64,000 nt of DNA from an uncultured Rickettsiales bacterium (GTDB lineage: Bacteria > Pseudomonadota > Alphaproteobacteria > Rs-D84), in assembly GCA_900550495.1 (NCBI GenBank), contig URSJ01000001.1, forward strand, positions 1-64,000. Reading direction: 5' to 3'. Under the pieces are notes generated by a model. It saw only the letters and a program-made list of their open reading frames with translations. It ran no database searches and was not told the origin of the DNA. Position 1 is the first letter of the stretch; every line of letters begins with the position of its first letter. Shown in pieces: positions 57,352 through 64,000 of this stretch. The position numbers and the translations under genes were made by a program.

Positions 57352-57375
57352 GGGGTGGTGTGTACCACCCCAGGT
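57352..57375 (+). terminator. Hairpin between small protein and tail gene
   Basis: GGGGTGGT pairs with ACCACCCC across GTGT. A weak T run follows, so it may lower expression of the tail genes relative to capsid. Confidence 0.45.
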
Positions 57376-57405
57376 TTTCTGTATCAACCAATGGGGGAAA
57401 CGAAA

Positions 57406-57924
57406 ATGTTGACCAAGATAGATTTATGTTCAATGGCATTGCTGAAACTGGGCGAAAAACCGATACAATCGTTATTAGATGACGCGCCGGCTGCGCAACT
57501 GGCCCGCACATTATTTGATCCGGTGATGGACGCATTGATTGCAGTGCACCCGTGGCGGTTTGCATGTCGCCGATTTGATTTAATCAAGGATGTCGATGGT
57601 GATTTCACCTTGCCGACCGAATGTCTGCGAGTAGTGAGGTCTGTCGGCAATATTGTTGGCAATAAAATCATTGCACCGACCGATAGAATTTCTGTAATTG
57701 GTTTGGTGCGCGTTACACCGGACGCATTTCCGGGATATTTTGTTTCGGTGGCGGCAACAAAACTGGCGATGGAATTTTGCGTCCCGCTGACCGGGGATCA
57801 AACGATATTCAGAATGCTGGCCGCGCTGTATGAATCAGAGTTACAGACGGCAAAATTCATTGATGGCACAACATCATCGCCATCAAATATTGAAAACTTT
57901 TCACTGATAAATTCACGATTTTAA
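57406..57924 (+). CDS. Tail tubular protein A-like (gp11-type) head-tail adaptor
   Basis: A 172-residue protein. The start MLTKIDLCSMALLKLGEKPI followed by AAQLARTLFDPVMDALIAVHPWRFA is the recognisable opening of podoviral tail tubular protein A. The mid part FTLPTECLRVVRSVGN is also typical. It connects the head to the tail nozzle. The upstream frame to 57355 lacks a ribosome site; GGGGGAAA precedes 57406. Confidence 0.75.
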   Translation: MLTKIDLCSMALLKLGEKPIQSLLDDAPAAQLARTLFDPVMDALIAVHPWRFACRRFDLIKDVDGDFTLPTECLRVVRSVGNIVGNKIIAPTDRISVIGLVRVTPDAFPGYFVSVAATKLAMEFCVPLTGDQTIFRMLAALYESELQTAKFIDGTTSSPSNIENFSLINSRF

Positions 57925-57942
57925 CGAATTACGGGGGATATA

Positions 57943-59658
57943 ATGGCAAATTTTATAAATACCCAGAATTCTTTTGCAGATGGGGAAATTTCTCGCGAAT
58001 TTTACACGCACGATAATCTGAACGGATTGGCACAATTATTAAATATGGATGTAATGTCGGGCGGCGGAATAACGCGCCGTCCAGGATTGTGCGCGGGTGC
58101 CGAGTTGCCAAACGTGGCGCGTCTGGTGCCGTTTTCGGTTGGGGCGGATGCGGAATACATGCTGGCCATTACCGATGGACATATATTGGTATTTTCGGGC
58201 ACACAACAAATCCAGGACATCGCCGCGCCGTGGCCGGCAGATGCGATAAAATCACTGCAATACGCCCAGCGTTTTGGAACTATGATTTTTGTTCATCCAG
58301 ATTTTCAGCCACGCGTGTTCCAGAGCGCGGCCGATGGATTTTCATTGTCACTGTTTGACTTTTCGCGCAATGATTCTGATTTATCGGTCAATATTCCATT
58401 TGTGCGATTTGACGATACCGATGGTATTGAAATAACCGTAACAGCAAACAGCGCAGGTAATAACTATGCTACATTTACGACGAATCACGATTTTTGGACG
58501 TCTGATGACATAGGTGGTCGATTTATAGTTCTTGGTCGCCAGTGGACAATTACGTCAGTTACAGGCCCAACTGTTGCCACAGCGCATACAAACGGAACAT
58601 TCACATTGCCCGCCGCCGCCGTTACAGATTGGCGTCAGGCCGCGTTCAGCACGCGTCGTGGTTGGCCGGTCAGCATAACATTTCACCAGGACCGATTGGT
58701 ATTCGGTGGCGCACGTGACTATCCGGCGGGCGTGTGGATGTCCCAGGTCGGTCGACACAATAACTTTGACGTTGGGACCGGTTTGGATGACCAGGCGATA
58801 TTTATCACATTACTGTCAGCCCAGCGGCAACAGATTTGCACGGTTGTCAGCGCGGATAACCTGCAAATTCTGACGACGGTGGGCGAATGGGCAATTGCGA
58901 ATAAACCACTGACACCGTCATCGGTTGACATAAAGCAACACACGTCGGTCGGCAGTGTGTCGTCACGCTATATGCCACCGCAAAAGATAGAGGGCGCAAC
59001 CGTTTTTGTTGCCGCGTCCAGGCGTGATATTCGTGAACTGGCACTGGATGAACTGGGCGAAAATTATAATGCGACCGACTTGTGCGCGTATGCGAAGCAT
59101 TTAATGCAGTCCCCGGTTGACATTGCGTATAACAGTGCCGAACGGCAATTATTTGTCGTTATGGCGTCAGGCGATATGGCTGTATTGAATCAGAATACGG
59201 CGTTGGGGATTTCTGCGTGGGCCCAGTATAAAACAAACGGCGAATTTAAATCTGTTGCGGTATCGGCGGACAAAACGTTCGTTGTTGTCGCGCACGATGG
59301 AAAATATTTCCTGGAATATTTTTCGCACGACGCGCTGTGTGATGCGCCGGCGTATAATTTCAGTGTCGTGGCCGCGGGCGTTCCCCTGCGGGGCAGTGGG
59401 CATAACGCCGCGCGTGCGCGTATTCGTAAAATTGCTGCACGGGTCAGTGATACAAAATCAATACTGATAAATGATATGCGATGTGTGTTGCCAGATGAAA
59501 TATACGTCGCATCACATTCAGGCTTTACCGGTGATGTGTCAGTTGGTGCATTGGGCTGGATGAATGACTGTGTCGTGTCGCCATGGCGAATTTCGTCCCA
59601 GGATGCGGCAAAAATAACTGTCTTGTCGGTCACAATGTATGGATATTACACAGTTTAA
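57943..59658 (+). CDS. Tail tubular protein B-like (gp12-type) nozzle protein
   Basis: A 571-residue tail protein. The start NTQNSFADGEISREFYTHDN with GGGITRRPGLC, then LVPFSVGADAEYMLAITDGH and FVHPDFQPRVFQ, follow the pattern of podoviral tail tubular protein B: 'SFxxGExSPxLxGR... RRPGT... LIPFxF'. Later GWPVSITFHQDRLVFGGARD and DDQAIFITL are also family-like. It is full length and uninterrupted. It lies 19 bases after the adaptor gene. Confidence 0.8.
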   Translation: MANFINTQNSFADGEISREFYTHDNLNGLAQLLNMDVMSGGGITRRPGLCAGAELPNVARLVPFSVGADAEYMLAITDGHILVFSGTQQIQDIAAPWPADAIKSLQYAQRFGTMIFVHPDFQPRVFQSAADGFSLSLFDFSRNDSDLSVNIPFVRFDDTDGIEITVTANSAGNNYATFTTNHDFWTSDDIGGRFIVLGRQWTITSVTGPTVATAHTNGTFTLPAAAVTDWRQAAFSTRRGWPVSITFHQDRLVFGGARDYPAGVWMSQVGRHNNFDVGTGLDDQAIFITLLSAQRQQICTVVSADNLQILTTVGEWAIANKPLTPSSVDIKQHTSVGSVSSRYMPPQKIEGATVFVAASRRDIRELALDELGENYNATDLCAYAKHLMQSPVDIAYNSAERQLFVVMASGDMAVLNQNTALGISAWAQYKTNGEFKSVAVSADKTFVVVAHDGKYFLEYFSHDALCDAPAYNFSVVAAGVPLRGSGHNAARARIRKIAARVSDTKSILINDMRCVLPDEIYVASHSGFTGDVSVGALGWMNDCVVSPWRISSQDAAKITVLSVTMYGYYTV

Positions 59659-59683
59659 GACAAAATAACCAAGGGAGTGAAAA

Positions 59684-60031
59684 ATGGGACAATTGGTTTC
59701 CGATATCCAAGAAGTTTTGGACTATAAAAAAAACAAGAGTGAGGCCAGCACCGCTCGCAAGAAAATCTTGGCAGATATGGCGGCTGACGAAAAAACAAAA
59801 ACAAATTTGGTAAAAAAAGCCTTGGCAACCCAGCGCGCAAAATACGGTGCGTCGGGGATGTCAAATCGTGGCATGACCGAAGATGCCGTGTTGCGACGCC
59901 TGCAATCTGAAACGGCCGCGCCATATGATGAAAAGCGTCGCGCGTCGTTGGAAAAACTGCGCCGAGTCAAGGCAACAAAACCAAATTTGTTGAAAAAATT
60001 AATGGACCGATTTGACGATTTGGTCGCTTAA
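59684..60031 (+). CDS. Phage-cluster protein, helical and basic
   Basis: A 115-residue, mostly helical, lysine- and arginine-rich protein: LVSDIQEVLDYKKNKSEAST, RRASLEKLRRVKATKPNLLK. I do not recognise it. Its position among tail genes suggests an internal virion or assembly protein. A ribosome site (AAGGGAG) is well placed. Confidence 0.6.
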   Translation: MGQLVSDIQEVLDYKKNKSEASTARKKILADMAADEKTKTNLVKKALATQRAKYGASGMSNRGMTEDAVLRRLQSETAAPYDEKRRASLEKLRRVKATKPNLLKKLMDRFDDLVA

Positions 60032-60042
60032 AGGGGGCGAAT

Positions 60043-60597
60043 ATGTATAAAATATCATATGTCGCTGATGGCGTTACGACCGAATATCAATTTGTATTCC
60101 CGTTTTTTCAAAATGCTGATGTGCATGTCGCAATTGATGGCGTGGCCACAGACGCCGCTGCGGGAGTATATTCGGTTGTGCCAAACGATGATTTTACCGG
60201 TGGCAGTGTCGTATTTCAAAACCCTGTGCGCACGGATGCAACGATTGATATATTTCGGCGCGTCGCACTGAGCCGTGTGATTGATTACCAGCCGACGATG
60301 AAAGTTGACCCAGAATCACTGAACGCGGACTTTAATTTTTTATTGGCTGCATTTAGTGACCTGGACGGGGTGAATGTTGACCTGGCCGAGTGGAAAAATA
60401 CCCACGATAATGTAATGAATTTTTTGAATTACAACCTGGCGGTGATTCAAGACAAATTATCGGGCGGGGCGGTATTGGGACTGTATCAAAATCTGCTGTC
60501 GGTGCTGGATGGGGCGTTGCCAAAATTGGTCAATGATTATGGGATGATTACTGATGTCGCGCCAAATGAAAACCGCGATGACTATGGCGTTCTGTGA
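60043..60597 (+). CDS. Tail-fibre base protein (T7 gp17 N-terminus-like)
   Basis: A 184-residue protein. YKISYVADGVTTEYQFVFPF, DFTGGSVVFQNPVRTDATID, IFRRVALSRVIDYQ and LNADFNFLLAAFSD are the pattern of the podoviral tail-fibre N-terminal domain that docks onto the tail tube. The receptor-binding shaft and tip are absent, since T7-type fibres exceed 500 residues. The terminase gene overlaps its end by 44 bases. Confidence 0.75.
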   Translation: MYKISYVADGVTTEYQFVFPFFQNADVHVAIDGVATDAAAGVYSVVPNDDFTGGSVVFQNPVRTDATIDIFRRVALSRVIDYQPTMKVDPESLNADFNFLLAAFSDLDGVNVDLAEWKNTHDNVMNFLNYNLAVIQDKLSGGAVLGLYQNLLSVLDGALPKLVNDYGMITDVAPNENRDDYGVL

Positions 60598-61183
60598 TTT
60601 TATGGACCAATGGAACGCATTGCTGGGGATGAAAACGCCCGCGCACCATCGGCGGATAATGGAATTCTTGGTGGATACCTGGACCGCGCCACCAAATAGG
60701 GGTTTGCTGATGGCATTTCGGCATTCGGGTAAATCCACCGTTGTGGGGATTTTTGCAGCATGCGTGTTATGTATGCGACCAGAATCGCGTATTCTGATTT
60801 TATCCGCAGAAACCACACTCTCGTCGCGCATGGTTGGACATATTCGTAACATATTAGAAAATCATCCGCGTTGCGTTGATATGATTCCAACCGGACGGCG
60901 AACGTGGGCCAGTGACCGAATAACAGTAAATCGGCCAATTGGCATACGTGAACCGTCGGTCATCTGTGCTGGTGTTGCCGGTAACATAACGGGCGCACGC
61001 GCAGATTTAATAATATGCGATGATGTCGAAGTTCCAAATACCAGCAACACCGCCGACAAACGTGAAAAGTTACGTGAACGATTACGGGAATTGGATTTTA
61101 TCTTGTCCCCAGGTGGCACAATGATTTATATCGGAACGCCACATACGGTTGATACGATTTATCGCACCAGCGATGACGACTAA
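60554..61183 (+). CDS. Terminase large subunit, ATPase domain only
   Basis: A 209-residue protein (203 if the ATG at 60578 is used). LLMAFRHSGKSTVVGIFAAC carries a Walker A-like site, ILILSAETTL follows, LIICDDVEVP is Walker B, and MIYIGTPHTVDTIYR the coupling motif. Normal large terminases have about 450-550 residues. Here the RNase H-like nuclease domain is missing entirely, with a clean stop codon. Without it the protein cannot cut concatemers. It overlaps the convergent gene by four bases. Confidence 0.78.
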   Translation: MSRQMKTAMTMAFCDFMDQWNALLGMKTPAHHRRIMEFLVDTWTAPPNRGLLMAFRHSGKSTVVGIFAACVLCMRPESRILILSAETTLSSRMVGHIRNILENHPRCVDMIPTGRRTWASDRITVNRPIGIREPSVICAGVAGNITGARADLIICDDVEVPNTSNTADKREKLRERLRELDFILSPGGTMIYIGTPHTVDTIYRTSDDD

Positions 61184-61860
61184 ATCGATGTCGGCGCGTC
61201 GGGCGCATTGTCGGTATCAATTGGATCACGTGTGCTGATAAACGTGCGCAGTTTGCGCAGCAATTCATCACCCGCATCACCAAACATCGGCAGATATGTT
61301 TCATATTCGGGCATGTCAGCCTGCAATTGCGCCCGTGCACGTTCCGACAGCGGTTCGTTCAGCATATCTGTTGCGACATGCCACAAGAAATACGCACGAT
61401 ATGTCTTGGTAATGACGGTCCATTTTGATAACAGTTCCGGTTTTTGGGCCAGGGCGGAATGAATTGCAACCGGCCATTCATCGCCAAATTTGCGGATAAC
61501 ATTCAATTGCTGAATCTGGTTCAGGCCTTTTTCATCGGGGGTAAATGCAGCTATGCCAGATTCCAGTTCGCGCCACTCGTCTGCGTTTAGGGGGATTGTC
61601 ACAATCGTTTCGGCCATTTGACCGCCATATGGTAACAATTCACGGTCAATGGTATCCATTCGTGTTTTGCCACTGCGCAGGTTTTCAATATGCTGGATTA
61701 ACATTTTTCCGGTTGGCAAGACGCGCAACTCGCGTATGACTTCGTCATCAGCCTCGGCCACAAAGACGGGATTTATCGCCGCCCAGCCGCCGATTATGAC
61801 GTGTTCCTGACGATACAGGTTTAGCAATTTTTGTGCGATTGTGCTGGCTCTGGCTTTCAT
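61180..61860 (-). CDS. Unrecognised protein next to the phage-like cluster
   Basis: A 226-residue, mostly helical soluble protein starting MKARASTIAQKLLNLYRQEH. I do not recognise it. The ATG at 61860 follows AGAGAGAA; the stop overlaps the truncated terminase by four bases. It is 25 bases downstream of the double-HTH regulator and presumably co-transcribed with it. Confidence 0.6.
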   Translation of the reverse strand: MKARASTIAQKLLNLYRQEHVIIGGWAAINPVFVAEADDEVIRELRVLPTGKMLIQHIENLRSGKTRMDTIDRELLPYGGQMAETIVTIPLNADEWRELESGIAAFTPDEKGLNQIQQLNVIRKFGDEWPVAIHSALAQKPELLSKWTVITKTYRAYFLWHVATDMLNEPLSERARAQLQADMPEYETYLPMFGDAGDELLRKLRTFISTRDPIDTDNAPDAPTSI

Positions 61861-61885
61861 GGGTTCTCTCTCTAATTTCTTGGGG

Positions 61886-62893
61886 TTATTCCATAACAAT
61901 CATAATAACCTTGTGCATGGTCTGACCGATTATTTTTTCGTCAGGCGATGAAATCTGGCCGTATATTTTGCCACGTGAATCTTGGCGCACACTGACAATT
62001 TGGGCTGTGGCAACCGTATCAGATGCCAATGCGCTAAAATCAGTGTCGATGCATACGGCCAAGTCACCAACGGTGGGTGTCTGTGTTGCATCAGCGAAAA
62101 CATACGAGTGTTCCGGGATAAAACCACCCATACGTTTCGAATTTGGAATAACAGCGTATATTCCGCTGCGTCCTTCCAGCGGCATTGGGGCAACAATCAT
62201 CGTTTCATCGGATTTTTTGAATGCGATTGATTTGCCAGCGGGCGCACCAAATACCGGGACCAATTTTTTACGTGCACTGTCATACAATTTTGCGCCATAC
62301 AGCCCCCCGTGCATATCAATACCAGATGCAGGATTGTCTGGAATCAGAACAGATTTTACACGTTCTTTAACCTTGCTGATTTGTTTGTTTAATTCGCCAG
62401 ATTTATAAAGTGTGGCGATTTTATCGAACAGGCTTTGTGCACTCATTGCGAATGACCGGGCCAGTGGTTCAATTTCGTTTTGGTAAATTTCACGTTGGCC
62501 AACCTCTATCTTGTGATAGACGGATAGCGTCATGCCGGCGTCGTGTGCCGCCTGGGCAATCGTTTTACCGGTTTGCTGGCGAATCTTGCGCAGGCCCGAA
62601 CCAAATATTTTCAGACCGCTGTCCTCGTTATCGGTCAGACGACGTTTAATTTCACTCTGCCATTGGTCGGCAACGGCGTCGTCTTCCTTGATAAATATGT
62701 CGGATAATTTGCAACCCAAAATGTTACAGATGTTCAGTAACTGTTTCTGGTTCAGACGGCGAACACCCTTTTCAATCTTGGATACGGCGGACAGGGACAA
62801 GTGCGACTGGCGTGCCAGTTCGGTCATTTTCATCCCCGCGGCCAAGCGGATGTTACGAATATTGTTTGGAAAAATGATTTCTTCTTGGGCCAT
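61886..62893 (-). CDS. Double-HTH repressor with S24-like C-terminal domain
   Basis: A 335-residue regulator. Two XRE-type HTH domains lie in tandem: residues 10-65 (IRNIRLAAGMKMTELARQSH, LSAVSKIEKGVRRLNQKQLL) and about 98-152 (GLRKIRQQTGKTIAQAAHDA, LSVYHKIEVGQREIYQNEIE). The C-terminal part (about 205-335) has VPVFGAPAGKSIAF, GIYAVIPNSKRMGGFIPEHS and PTVGDLAVCIDTD, the layout of LexA/CI S24 domains. The G-D-S-M nucleophile motif is replaced by N-S-K-R-M, so self-cleavage is doubtful. CAGGAG precedes the ATG. Confidence 0.75.
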   Translation of the reverse strand: MAQEEIIFPNNIRNIRLAAGMKMTELARQSHLSLSAVSKIEKGVRRLNQKQLLNICNILGCKLSDIFIKEDDAVADQWQSEIKRRLTDNEDSGLKIFGSGLRKIRQQTGKTIAQAAHDAGMTLSVYHKIEVGQREIYQNEIEPLARSFAMSAQSLFDKIATLYKSGELNKQISKVKERVKSVLIPDNPASGIDMHGGLYGAKLYDSARKKLVPVFGAPAGKSIAFKKSDETMIVAPMPLEGRSGIYAVIPNSKRMGGFIPEHSYVFADATQTPTVGDLAVCIDTDFSALASDTVATAQIVSVRQDSRGKIYGQISSPDEKIIGQTMHKVIMIVME

Positions 62894-62920
62894 AGCAAAA
62901 CTCCTGCACTTGGGTGTTTC

Positions 62921-62939
62921 TTGACAAAATATTAGTCAA
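62921..62939 (-). promoter_or_regulatory. Palindrome upstream of the double-HTH gene
   Basis: TTGACAAAATATTAGTCAA, with TTGAC/GTCAA arms, 28 bases upstream of the start codon. It may be an autoregulatory operator. The half-site TTGACAAATATT also occurs twice at 52478-52497 on the minus strand, near the second stand-alone HTH gene. Confidence 0.4.
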
Positions 62940-62966
62940 TTTTTGCACGCGCCGCAAGTAAAATAA

Positions 62967-64000
62967 TTATAATTCCATATCGTCAGGTATTGCCGATGCG
63001 TCAATTTGTTCAAATGCATCAACATTATCGGAATCAGATTTTGGCTGAGCCGTCGGCGTTTGGGCAAAATCATTTTCGCCACGTGCGTCTATTTCATCCA
63101 GATTGTCAAACAGACTGTAATCGCCAAAAAACGCAGTTCGAACCGTTTCTGGACGACCATGACGGTTTTTACCGATGATGATGTCCGCCTTGCCACGGGC
63201 GCGTTCCAGGCGTTTTTGATATGATTCCTGAATCTTGTCGTTTGTGTTGCCTGAAATTCGTTGTGACGGATCACGGTTGTCCAGATAGTATTCTTCGCGG
63301 TATGTGAACATGACAATGTCTGCGTCCTGTTCAATAGAGCCTGATTCGCGCAAATCCGCCAACTGGGGGCGTTTATCGTCGCGATTTTCCACACTGCGCG
63401 ATAACTGGGACAGGGCGATAACTGGGACATCTAATTCCTTGGCCAGCATTTTCAGACCACGAGTGATTTCAGAAATTTCCTGGACACGGTTGTCATTTTT
63501 GCGCCCGCCCGGTGACGTCATCAGTTGCAGATAGTCGATTACAATCAATGCAATCCCGCCGCATTTACGCGCCAAACGACGGGCACGTGTGCGCATCATT
63601 GGCACCGACATGCCGGGCGTGTCATCGATATACAATGGCACGCGACTGATTGCCTGGGAATACTGGGACATTTTTAAAAATTCTTCATCAGAAAATGATC
63701 CTTCGCGCATTGCAGATGCAGGAATCTTGGACTGGGACGACAGCACACGCGTCGCCAGCTGTTCCTGGGACATTTCCAGACTGAAAAACACGACCGCGCC
63801 CTTGTATTGGTCATTGGCGCGCCCCGATAGAATTGCGTTCGCGGCGTTAAATGCAATATTCATTGCCAGCGTTGTTTTACCCATCGCTGGACGACCCGCG
63901 ATAATAATCAAATCACTGTGGTGCAGACCGCTGATTGATTTATCCAGTGCGTTCAGCCCCGTGGTCAGACCTGATAATTTGCCGTCGGCCTTGTATGCAA
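62967..64000 (-). CDS. dnaB: Replicative DNA helicase DnaB, 5' end outside window
   Basis: Ring helicase that unwinds DNA at the fork. The frame runs open to the window end; before the methionine at 63911 it reads LSGLTTGLNALDKSISGLHH, so that methionine is internal. Walker A is AGRPAMGKTTLAMNIA, followed by VVFFSLEMSQEQLATRVLS, LIVIDYLQLM (Walker B), and DADIVMFTYREEYY with the late KNRHGRPETVRTAF. Only the C-terminal RecA-like domain is inside the window. Confidence 0.95.
   Translation of the reverse strand, partial: AYKADGKLSGLTTGLNALDKSISGLHHSDLIIIAGRPAMGKTTLAMNIAFNAANAILSGRANDQYKGAVVFFSLEMSQEQLATRVLSSQSKIPASAMREGSFSDEEFLKMSQYSQAISRVPLYIDDTPGMSVPMMRTRARRLARKCGGIALIVIDYLQLMTSPGGRKNDNRVQEISEITRGLKMLAKELDVPVIALSQLSRSVENRDDKRPQLADLRESGSIEQDADIVMFTYREEYYLDNRDPSQRISGNTNDKIQESYQKRLERARGKADIIIGKNRHGRPETVRTAFFGDYSLFDNLDEIDARGENDFAQTPTAQPKSDSDNVDAFEQIDASAIPDDMEL

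Overview
The window looks like a chromosomal segment of a Gram-negative alphaproteobacterium, probably an anaerobic or microaerobic host-associated one (inference). The evidence is an LptE-type lipoprotein with the GCGFRPMF start seen in alphaproteobacteria, lpxI, an XRE regulator with the ITFQQVQKYE helix, the cysteine-free form of ribosomal protein L33, outer-membrane barrels, an oxygen-sensitive class III ribonucleotide reductase and an oleate hydratase. No rRNA is present, so the taxonomy rests on these genes alone.

Bases 1 to about 15000 are an AT-rich accessory region. They hold a KAP-type P-loop NTPase (cut by the window edge) followed by an ApeA-like HEPN protein, which together resemble a phage-defence pair. 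Next comes a surface-sugar locus: neuB-like and neuA-HAD genes face a four-gene operon with a glycosyltransferase, a ParB-fold protein and a Nudix hydrolase. An Hsp70-like gene and a second Nudix hydrolase follow. Two diverged copies of the 3' end of a site-specific recombinase gene flank this locus as direct repeats, and recurrent non-coding modules sit at gene boundaries. The region ends with argS and several gene remnants.

From 15000 to 54000 most genes are ordinary chromosomal ones: a GH24 lysozyme, a LysR regulator and ogt; nrdD, a separate glycyl-radical mini-gene and nrdG under two NrdR-like boxes; an AMP-forming acyl ligase; lptE-holA-map-radC; zapA; parC; rpmG; ohyA; gap; miaA; priA; a virB11-like ATPase; an FKBP lipoprotein; lpxI; two outer-membrane barrels; a TrmA/RumA-like methyltransferase and birA. 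tRNA-Leu, tRNA-Glu and tRNA-Asp lie at 35.9, 38.8 and 39.7 kb. A degenerate second tRNA-Leu and repeated tRNA-Glu 3' ends lie beside the first two. A MITE-like element occurs twice in inverted orientation.

From 54 to 61 kb lies a compact set of podovirus-like genes: a SleB-type hydrolase, a holin-like protein, scaffold, capsid, two tail tubular proteins, a tail-fibre base and the ATPase half of a terminase. A lysine/alanine-rich histone H1-like gene sits inside it. No portal and no terminase nuclease domain were found, so it is either a worn prophage or a domesticated particle. A convergent gene, a double-HTH regulator and dnaB (cut by the window end) close the window.

The three observations most worth following up are the KAP/ApeA pair, the split NrdD, and the reduced podovirus-like cluster.
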